Source: Anaerolineae bacterium (GTDB lineage: Bacteria > Chloroflexota > Anaerolineae > JAFGEY01). Taken from it: DNA of 16,888 nucleotides. The position numbers were made by a program, and so were the translations under genes. Location of the stretch: assembly GCA_016931365.1 (NCBI GenBank), contig JAFGEY010000113.1:1-16888 (forward strand), in the 5' to 3' direction. Below, piece by piece: positions 9,274 through 14,763 of the stretch; positions within the stretch are counted from its first letter, which is position 1, and each line of letters opens with the position of its first letter. The notes below the pieces were generated by a model that was not told the origin of the DNA, made no database searches, and saw nothing but the letters and a program-made list of their open reading frames with translations.

Positions 9274-10674
9274 GGGTTTCTGAATCACCGGCAGGCTGGC
9301 CGCAGCAATTGCCTGGCCGACGCGACGACTCTTTTCGTCAGGTAACTGGATGTTGATCCCGGCAGCCAACGCCGGAAACTCGGCTTGCAGCACCTCGCGC
9401 GCGCCGTCGAGAATGAGCGACCCGCCGCGGCCGGAAGTGCAGCGGCCCAGGATCAGCACATGCTTGATCGGGTAAAAATCGGCGTAATGGGCGATGGCGT
9501 AGCCCAGGTAAACGCCTATGCTTTGCCATATCTGGCGCGCGCCCTCATGCCCCGTCTCCAGCCTGTCCTGAACGAATTTGAGTTGATCGGCCAGGGTGAG
9601 GCCGCTCGGAATGTCGATGCCGGCGCGGGGTGCCAGGCGAAAAACGCACTGCTGCGAGAAATACAGCGCACCCACACCCCGGTCGCCCGACCACTCGTCT
9701 TCGGGCGCGTCGGGGTTGTAGTCAATCGGCGCAAAGGCCAGTTCGTTCAGCCAGCCGGTGATGTTGCCTTCCAGGTTGACATAGCCGCTGGCCTCGCTCG
9801 ATCCCATCGCAATGCCCAGCACGCCGCCGTCTTCCAACGACATCGATCCGGCCAGGGCGGTCACATCGCCGTCGTTGATCACCTCCAGCGGCACACCCAA
9901 CTCGTCGCCCATGCGCAAAAACAGCGTTCTGATCAGATCATATTTTTCCGGCGGAACGCCGCGAAACAAGGACGCGACACGCACCTGGTTGTCCACGTAA
10001 ACGCCAGCCGCGCTGCCGCCGATCGCATCGACGCGGGTCATCTTGGCGGCCGCCGTCTTGAGCGCGGCCATCACTTCTCGATAGTGATATTCGGGATCGC
10101 TGTTTTCGCGTGGCTGCCAGATCACCTCTTCGCTGAACACCGCCTCCCCGTCGATCACCGCCGACACCTTACGGTCGGACGCGCCCAGGTCAAAGCCGAT
10201 GCGGCAGCCGTCGAGATGGCGGCCCAAGGCCTGCCCGCTCTCCCGCACGGGCGGCATCTGCTCCGGCGTGCAGGCGACGACCGTAAGCGGCGCATCATAG
10301 ATCTCCCGACCCATAAAGTGATGATCGAAGGCCCGCGCGCCCTGCGGTGAGTAGCACTGTGCCAGATGCTCGCCAACGTCTTGCGGCCCGCCGACGTAAA
10401 CCTTGTATCCACCGCGCTGCCAGAGCAAGAATTTAAAGATGCGCTCGACGTATTCGAAATTCGCCTTGGCCTCGGGGTGATCCAGGGGCAAAACGCACGT
10501 CTCAAAGCGCGAGATCGCGCCGCCGGGTCGTTCCAGGGCCAGGATCAGGGGAATGCCGCCGCCCGCCGCTTCGACCTGGGCTTGAAAGGCGCGGTTAGCC
10601 AGCACCGCCGGGCGAAAGCCTTCATCCAGCGGGGGAACGAAACGGGGTTTGACGCGATTGAAGAGATGTTTCAT
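9265..10674 (-). CDS. ROK-like (ASKHA) sugar kinase with N-terminal extension
   Basis: 469 residues. The C-terminal two thirds carry actin-fold kinase motifs. These are phosphate-1 'IGFDLGASDRK' (159-169, D162), the catalytic loop 'INDGD' (266-270, probable base D268), phosphate-2 'GIAMGSS' (287-293) and an adenosine-site 'ILGRCTSGRGG' (408-418). The zinc signature of classical ROK proteins (C-x-C-G-x2-G-C) is absent. About 155 residues precede the kinase core and match nothing I recognise. ROK kinases are usually ~300 aa. No DNA-binding HTH is evident, so it is more likely an enzyme than a repressor. ATG 10674 is preferred to TTG 10677 because AAAGGAG is 5 nt upstream of it. Its place next to a NahK-like kinase suggests sugar salvage; the substrate is unknown. 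Confidence 0.8.
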   Translation of the reverse strand: MKHLFNRVKPRFVPPLDEGFRPAVLANRAFQAQVEAAGGGIPLILALERPGGAISRFETCVLPLDHPEAKANFEYVERIFKFLLWQRGGYKVYVGGPQDVGEHLAQCYSPQGARAFDHHFMGREIYDAPLTVVACTPEQMPPVRESGQALGRHLDGCRIGFDLGASDRKVSAVIDGEAVFSEEVIWQPRENSDPEYHYREVMAALKTAAAKMTRVDAIGGSAAGVYVDNQVRVASLFRGVPPEKYDLIRTLFLRMGDELGVPLEVINDGDVTALAGSMSLEDGGVLGIAMGSSEASGYVNLEGNITGWLNELAFAPIDYNPDAPEDEWSGDRGVGALYFSQQCVFRLAPRAGIDIPSGLTLADQLKFVQDRLETGHEGARQIWQSIGVYLGYAIAHYADFYPIKHVLILGRCTSGRGGSLILDGAREVLQAEFPALAAGINIQLPDEKSRRVGQAIAAASLPVIQKPGF

Positions 10675-10701
10675 CAAAGCTCCTTTCGAAATGAGAATCC
10701 G

Positions 10702-11163
10702 TCACCAGATTCCCACGTAGGGGATGTCATTTTGTACATAATCTTGAATACGCCTTTGCGTGCCTGGCGACGTGCCCGCGGGCAGCGCGTCGGGCGGGAA
10801 AAAGCCAAATCGCTCGATCTCGCCATCCGTCTTGCCGCTCAACTCGAAGCGGCGGCAGAGAAAAAGGGCAATGTGATCGCTCTTGCCCTCGTAGAAATTG
10901 CTGTATGCGCCAAACAGAGTCAACTCGCCCAACATCGCGCCGACTTCTTCGGCAGCTTCGCGGCGGATCGTCGTTTCCAGCGATTCGCCACCCTTGACTC
11001 CGCCGCCGGGCAGGTACCAGGCGTCCTGGTAGCTGTGCCGGACGAGCAGCACCTTCCCGTCGCGGATCAATAGCACGCGCACACCGACGGTGATCGGTTT
11101 GCGAATGGCCCACCATAGGCGGGCGAGCCGGTAGATCAACTTGCGAATTGTGCGCATCGACAT
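10702..11163 (-). CDS. Nudix hydrolase
   Basis: 153 residues; hydrolyses a nucleoside diphosphate linked to some moiety X, using Mg2+. The Nudix box is complete at residues 54-76: G54-x5-E60-x7-R68-E69-A-A-E72-E73-V-G75-A. The fold core (PITVGVRVLLIRDGKVLLVRH) precedes it. The basic, amphipathic N-terminus (MSMRTIRKLIYRLARLWWAI) may contact membrane or nucleic acid. I place the start at ATG 11163 (ATG 11157 is equally possible). The in-frame GTG at 11193 would overlap the TATAAT promoter box at 11190-11185. It is the first gene of the minus-strand run, 27 nt ahead of the ROK-like gene. Opposite it lies an ADP-ribosylglycohydrolase-family gene, so ADP-ribose or a nucleotide sugar is a reasonable but unproven substrate. 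Confidence 0.92.
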   Translation of the reverse strand: MSMRTIRKLIYRLARLWWAIRKPITVGVRVLLIRDGKVLLVRHSYQDAWYLPGGGVKGGESLETTIRREAAEEVGAMLGELTLFGAYSNFYEGKSDHIALFLCRRFELSGKTDGEIERFGFFPPDALPAGTSPGTQRRIQDYVQNDIPYVGIW

Positions 11164-11165
11164 TC

Positions 11166-11194
11166 TTGACGAAATGGACTTAGTATTATACACT
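11166..11194 (+). promoter_or_regulatory. candidate sigma-70-type promoter for the ADP-ribosylglycohydrolase gene
   Basis: TTGACG (11166-11171), a 17-nt spacer and TACACT (11189-11194). It overlaps the opposing TATAAT box, so the two directions probably compete for polymerase or share a regulator. The leader would be about 57 nt. Confidence 0.4.
11185..11190 (-). promoter_or_regulatory. -10 box for the minus-strand run
   Basis: A perfect TATAAT on the minus strand. Its predicted start of transcription (~11178) leaves a leader of about 15 nt to ATG 11163. No good -35 box is seen at 16-18 nt. Confidence 0.5.
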
Positions 11195-11257
11195 CGACTT
11201 GCACCAATTATCTACTCAACTCGTTTTTTGCGCAAGTGGGGGGAAAGGAGAGAGGCT

Positions 11258-13396
11258 ATGTCACTGCCCGTGGATTATGTGGAGCGCGTTTACGCCGGCG
11301 TGCTGGGCAAAATCATCGGCGTGTACCTGGGGCGGCCCTTTGAGGGTTGGAGTTACGAACGGATCGTGGAAGAATTGGGCGAGGTGTGGTATTACGTCCA
11401 CGACCGGCTAAACAAACCGCTGATCGTCACCGACGACGACATTTCCGGCACGTTCACCTTTTTGCGCGCACTGCCCGACTATGGAAACGACGCCAACCTC
11501 ACCCCGGTGCAGATCGGCCAGACCTGGCTGAATTACCTGATCGACCGGCGCACCGTGTTGTGGTGGGGCGGCCTGGGTAACTCGACCGAGCACACCGCCT
11601 ACCTGCGGCTGAAAAAAGGTATCCCGGCTCCTCGCAGCGGCTCGATCGCGCTGAATGGCAAGGTTGTCGCTGAGCAGATCGGTGCGCAGATTTTCATCGA
11701 CGGCTGGGCGATGGTCGCACCCGGCGATCCCGAGCGCGCCGCCGATCTGGCCCGCCGCGCGGCGAGCGTGTCGCACGACGGTGAGGCGATTTATGGCGCA
11801 CAAGTGCTGGCGGCGATGGAATCGCTGGCCTTTGTCGAGGCGGATTGGGATGTTTTGTTCGACACGGCGCTGCGTTTGATCCCCGACGATTCGGTCATTC
11901 ATCGGATGATCGGCGAACTGCGCGACCTGCGCGCGCGCGAGCCGGATTGGCGCACCGCTTTTGCCTGGCTGCGATCCCATTATGGCTACAACAAGTACGG
12001 CGGCAACTGCCATCTAGTGCCCAACCATGGCCTGCTGATGCTCAGCCTGCTCTACGGCGACGACGATTTTCAAAAGACGCTGATGCTCGTCAATACCTGC
12101 GGCTGGGATACCGACTGCAACTCGGGCAACGCCGGCTGCCTGATGGGGATCAAAAACGGGTTGGTCGGCCTGGAAATGGGACCGGACTGGCGCGGTCCCG
12201 TCGCTGATCGGCTTTACCTGCCCACCGCCGACGGCGGGCGGGCGATCACCGATGCCGTGGCTGAGACCTATCACATTGTCAACGTTGGGCGGGCGCTGGC
12301 CGGCCAGTCGTCATCGGCTCCCAAAGGCGGCGCGCGCTTTCACTTTGACCTGCCCGGCGCCGTCCAGGGCTGGCTGCCCGAGCAGAGCAGCGAGTCGAAA
12401 GGCACGCTGACGGTGGAGAATGTTGCCGGGCACAGTGAGTTGGGCAGCCGCAGCCTGGCCCTGCGCTATTGCGGTATGGCGACCGGACGTCCTGCGCGTG
12501 TGGCGGCAGCGACCTTTATCCCCAAAGACGCTGCCCAAATGCCTGGCTATGGCCTGCTGGCTTCGCCAACGCTCTATCCCGGGCAGACGGTGCGCGCGCG
12601 GCTTGTTGCCGACGAGAGCAACGTGCTGCCGGTGGTTTGTCGTCTGTTTATATGTACCTACGGTGCCCAAGATGCGCTCGTTCGCACCTATGGGCCTTCG
12701 ACCGTGCTTTCGGCGGGAGAAGCACACTGTTTCGAGTGGTCGGTTCTCTCCATCGACGGCGCGCCGTCAGCGACCGGCGCGCCGGTCGCCGAGATTGGCA
12801 TCGAGATCAACAGCGACGCCCGCGCCGACGGCACGCTCTACCTCGATTATTTGACCTGGGATGGCGAGCCGGATTTGCTGCTGACCCGCCCAGTTTATGA
12901 GGGCACGATGTGGCGTTGCGCATGGGTGGACGGCGTGGATCAGTTCAGCGTGCACGGCGAGCCGTTTCGTCTGGTCCAGAATGAAGGCACCGGCTTGTTG
13001 ATGCACGGCGCGCGCGAGTGGCAGAATTACTGCGTGGGTGCCGACGTGACCCCGCACCTGGTCGAGGCAGCGGGGATCGCGGCGCGGGCGCAGGGCATGC
13101 GCCGCTACTATGCGCTGCTGCTCTGCCGCGATGGGATGCTCAGGCTGGTCAAAGCGCTGGACGGCGACATCATCCTGGCTGAAAAACCCTTTGCCTGGCA
13201 GTTCGGCGAGCGGCACGACTTGAGCCTGGAAACGGTCAACGTGGCGGGCGGCGTGCGCCTGCGCGCATGGATCGATGGGGATTTGACTTTTGAGGTTGTC
13301 GATCTAGTTCGCCCGCTGCTCGGCGGGGCGGTTGCTCTGCTCTGCACCGAGGGCCGCACGGCGACGCAGGCGGTGTCGGTGCGGCCGGCAATGTAG
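11258..13396 (+). CDS. ADP-ribosylglycohydrolase-family protein with large beta-sandwich C-terminus
   Basis: 712 residues. Residues ~1-345 are an ADP-ribosylglycohydrolase (ARH/DraG-like) domain: 'GVLGKIIGVYLGRPFEGW' near the start, the first metal motif T58-D-D-D61, and the second metal motif 'CGWDTDCNSGNAGC' (~281-294, D284 and D286). Known members remove ADP-ribose from proteins or small molecules using two divalent metals. The rest (~350-712) looks like two beta-sandwich modules. One has carbohydrate-binding style (ending 'GTLYLDYLTWDG') and one is LamG/concanavalin-like (from ~'MWRCAWVDG' to 'VSVRP'). No signal peptide is visible, so it should be cytoplasmic. The start ATG 11258 has AAGGAG 7 nt upstream; an in-frame ATG at 11141 lies inside the Nudix gene and before the promoter. 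It is divergent from the Nudix gene. Confidence 0.87.
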   Translation: MSLPVDYVERVYAGVLGKIIGVYLGRPFEGWSYERIVEELGEVWYYVHDRLNKPLIVTDDDISGTFTFLRALPDYGNDANLTPVQIGQTWLNYLIDRRTVLWWGGLGNSTEHTAYLRLKKGIPAPRSGSIALNGKVVAEQIGAQIFIDGWAMVAPGDPERAADLARRAASVSHDGEAIYGAQVLAAMESLAFVEADWDVLFDTALRLIPDDSVIHRMIGELRDLRAREPDWRTAFAWLRSHYGYNKYGGNCHLVPNHGLLMLSLLYGDDDFQKTLMLVNTCGWDTDCNSGNAGCLMGIKNGLVGLEMGPDWRGPVADRLYLPTADGGRAITDAVAETYHIVNVGRALAGQSSSAPKGGARFHFDLPGAVQGWLPEQSSESKGTLTVENVAGHSELGSRSLALRYCGMATGRPARVAAATFIPKDAAQMPGYGLLASPTLYPGQTVRARLVADESNVLPVVCRLFICTYGAQDALVRTYGPSTVLSAGEAHCFEWSVLSIDGAPSATGAPVAEIGIEINSDARADGTLYLDYLTWDGEPDLLLTRPVYEGTMWRCAWVDGVDQFSVHGEPFRLVQNEGTGLLMHGAREWQNYCVGADVTPHLVEAAGIAARAQGMRRYYALLLCRDGMLRLVKALDGDIILAEKPFAWQFGERHDLSLETVNVAGGVRLRAWIDGDLTFEVVDLVRPLLGGAVALLCTEGRTATQAVSVRPAM

Positions 13397-13439
13397 CAGG
13401 CTGCCGTGTGCGGATCGAGTGTCAAGAGCCGGAAATGTG

Positions 13440-13448
13440 TGATATACT
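13440..13448 (+). promoter_or_regulatory. extended -10 promoter for the DUF5674 pair
   Basis: TGA-TATACT (TGn extension plus the -10 box at 13443-13448), with a 4/6 -35 match GTGTCA (13419-13424) at 18 nt. It predicts a ~20-nt leader to ATG 13476. GGAGG (13465-13469) is the ribosome site. Confidence 0.6.
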
Positions 13449-13475
13449 GGCATCAATTCGACCTGGAGGAGTGCT

Positions 13476-13817
13476 ATGGGCATTCTGATCGTTAGAGAGC
13501 CTGTTACCCCGGCGCAAATTGCTGGGATGCAAGAAGCGCTTGGTGATTATATCAAGCTTGCCGTCGATCTGGAACGTGGAGTCCTGGCCGGCGGCGGTGA
13601 ACTGCATGCAGATTGTGAGCAGGTGTTGTTGGACGATGGGAGCAAACAAGAAAACGTCTGGGGTGGGGATTGGTTCCCTGACCTTCAAGAAGTAGGGTTT
13701 GAGTCGCTGATCAATATCCGTCCACGACAAGGAAACCGCGGCCTGGAGTTGCAGGCATCGGATTTGCGGGAGCAGTTTGAGGTCATTGTCCGTCGCTTGT
13801 TGGAGGTAAAAGTATGA
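13476..13817 (+). CDS. DUF5674 family protein
   Basis: 113 residues of unknown function. I recognise the DUF5674 pattern: the opening 'MGILIVREPVTPAQI', then 'GGELHADCEQVLLDDGSKQ' (~39-57) with 'DLQEVGFESLINIRP' and 'QGNRGLELQ' after it. The charged, conserved His/Asp/Glu core would suit metal or small-molecule binding, but no activity is established. A strong GGAGG lies 6 nt before ATG. Its TGA stop overlaps the next ATG as ATGA, so the two small genes are translationally coupled. Confidence 0.85.
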   Translation: MGILIVREPVTPAQIAGMQEALGDYIKLAVDLERGVLAGGGELHADCEQVLLDDGSKQENVWGGDWFPDLQEVGFESLINIRPRQGNRGLELQASDLREQFEVIVRRLLEVKV

Positions 13818-14143
13818 ACCGATCTCGATTGCGCGAGCGATATCTGCAAGATGAGTGGCCGCGCCAGATGGGCAACCTGGCGTCGACGTTGACCCGACTG
13901 AGTTCGCGCGCTCAAGATGCACGTTTTGATCCCATTGTGGCCGATCTCTTGCGCGAAGGGGCGTTGCTGATGGAGTGGAGCGCGTCTTGTGTTCCATTTG
14001 AGTTGGCCGCACAGATGGCCGAGATGCAGAGGGAATTGGTATTGTGGCATCGCGCGTGGCCGAGCGATGCGGTCCGTTCGTTGCTGGCGTTCCGGGCGCG
14101 TTGTATGGCCGATTTGCTGCTGGAAGCGGCAGGATTGGTGTGA
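13814..14143 (+). CDS. small helical protein coupled to DUF5674, unknown
   Basis: 109 residues, not recognised. It is predicted mainly helical, with no TM segment or signal peptide. It is rich in Arg, Leu and Ala, with a conserved-looking W-rich middle ('LLMEWSASCVPFELAAQMAEMQRELVLWHRAW'-type, about residues 51-77). It starts by a 4-nt overlap with the DUF5674 stop and has its own GGAGG 7 nt upstream at 13802-13806. The pairing implies a joint task; a toxin-antitoxin or enzyme-chaperone pair are guesses only. Confidence 0.72.
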   Translation: MNRSRLRERYLQDEWPRQMGNLASTLTRLSSRAQDARFDPIVADLLREGALLMEWSASCVPFELAAQMAEMQRELVLWHRAWPSDAVRSLLAFRARCMADLLLEAAGLV

Positions 14144-14286
14144 GGATTTGACTTTCGAGGTTTTCGGCTGAGATCTGGGAGGTCTGTGCCGTCCCAGCGA
14201 GTTGAGCGAAGGGATCGACGACCCGCTGGCTGGCAAAACGATGCACGAACTGATCAGTCATGGATAGACTCTAGCGAGGTTGCTTG
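14144..14286 (+). other. non-coding gap after the small gene pair
   Basis: 143 nt with no gene I can support. It begins with a stretch (14145-14166) matching 20 of 22 bases of 13280-13301 inside the ADP-ribosylglycohydrolase gene. The remainder contains short open stretches that resemble decayed coding DNA but match no family I know. Confidence 0.5.
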
Positions 14287-14558
14287 ATGTTTCCTGAAAT
14301 GCTGTGCGTCTTGGTTGTAAACGATCATCCCTTTACTCCCGCGAGTTGGAGGCGCTGCGCCTGTTGGCGCAAGGCCTCGACAACGAGGCGATTGCTGCGC
14401 GGCTGACGCTGACTGCCTGCACAGTGCAAAACCACATTATCCGCACTGGCAAGGAACAGTCCCAACAAAACCTGCCTTATGATGGATACCCCGACGGAAT
14501 TCACGCAACTTTAGCACCAAGTTTGCGAAAAATTTACACGATTAATCAGGCTAAATGA
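14287..14558 (+). pseudogene. remnant of a NarL/LuxR-type response regulator
   Basis: From ATG 14287 one frame reads MFPEMLCVLVVNDHPF, which looks like the first strand and acidic pocket of a response-regulator receiver domain (typically V-L-x-V-D-D-H-P). Within about 30 nt the frame changes. The frame opened by GTG 14304 then reads a LuxR-type helix-turn-helix: 'SRELEALRLLAQGLDNEAIAARLTLTACTVQNHI' (split here for description: recognition helix at TACTVQNHI). The ~100 residues of receiver between the two are gone, and the sequence past the HTH does not look like a normal LuxR tail. I read this as an internally deleted, frameshifted gene. A small HTH-only protein of 84 residues could still be translated, but no ribosome site supports it. 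Confidence 0.65.
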
Positions 14559-14564
14559 TATAAT
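14556..14564 (+). promoter_or_regulatory. extended -10 promoter for the surface protein
   Basis: TGA-TATAAT (TGn plus a perfect -10 at 14559-14564). TTTACA (14533-14538) is a poorly spaced -35 at 20 nt. The predicted start near 14571 leaves a ~190-nt leader before ATG 14764. It is similar to the DUF5674 promoter (TGA-TATACT). Confidence 0.6.
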
Positions 14565-14570
14565 TACTTT

Positions 14571-14763
14571 TAGGTGTGCTTCATTTCAGCAGCCACCACA
14601 CAGATACGGTCTGCAAATGACCTGGGAAGGGTGACTCGGCCGCGCATGACCGGCTATATCTGCTCATAGTAGCCGCTTTAGTGGTTCTCCCGACGGCTCA
14701 AGCCGTCACTACGCACCTGATGAGCGACGGATAGAAGAAATGCTATTGAGGGGGGATAGACGC
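14571..14763 (+). other. long untranslated leader with a compact RNA fold
   Basis: No open frame of note. At 14667-14711 TAGT pairs with ACTA and closes directly on two hairpins. These are AGCCGC-TTTA-GTGGTT (14671-14686, with G-T pairs) and GACGGC-TCAA-GCCGTC (14692-14707), joined by CTCCC, making a three-way junction. CTCA (14663-14666) and TGAG (14721-14724) could extend it past a bulge. An alternative stem, CGGCTA (14651-14656) with TAGCCG (14670-14675), excludes the first hairpin. It could be a cis-acting leader RNA or a copy of a dispersed structured repeat. The Shine-Dalgarno GAGGGG lies just before the start codon. Confidence 0.5.

Noticed and set aside
9385..10350. A 321-codon plus-strand open frame opposite the ROK-like gene
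   Set aside because: High GC produces long antisense frames; the residue mix is unnatural and the minus strand carries kinase motifs.
11141..11257. A 39-residue N-terminal extension of the ADP-ribosylglycohydrolase from ATG 11141
   Set aside because: That start lies inside the Nudix gene and upstream of the promoter, while ATG 11258 has a strong Shine-Dalgarno 7 nt away and begins the family domain.
13476..14143. A toxin-antitoxin module
   Set aside because: Only the size and overlap fit; neither protein resembles a known toxin or antitoxin.
13422..14261. A 279-codon minus-strand open frame over the DUF5674 pair
   Set aside because: The plus-strand genes have a promoter, ribosome sites, coupling and a known family; the antisense product is low-complexity Pro/Ser/Gln/Thr-rich.
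14600..14690. A c-di-GMP-I (GEMM) riboswitch call
   Set aside because: Only scattered matches; the conserved GACGCAAAGCC core and proper P1/P2 pairing are not present, so it is reported only as a structured leader.
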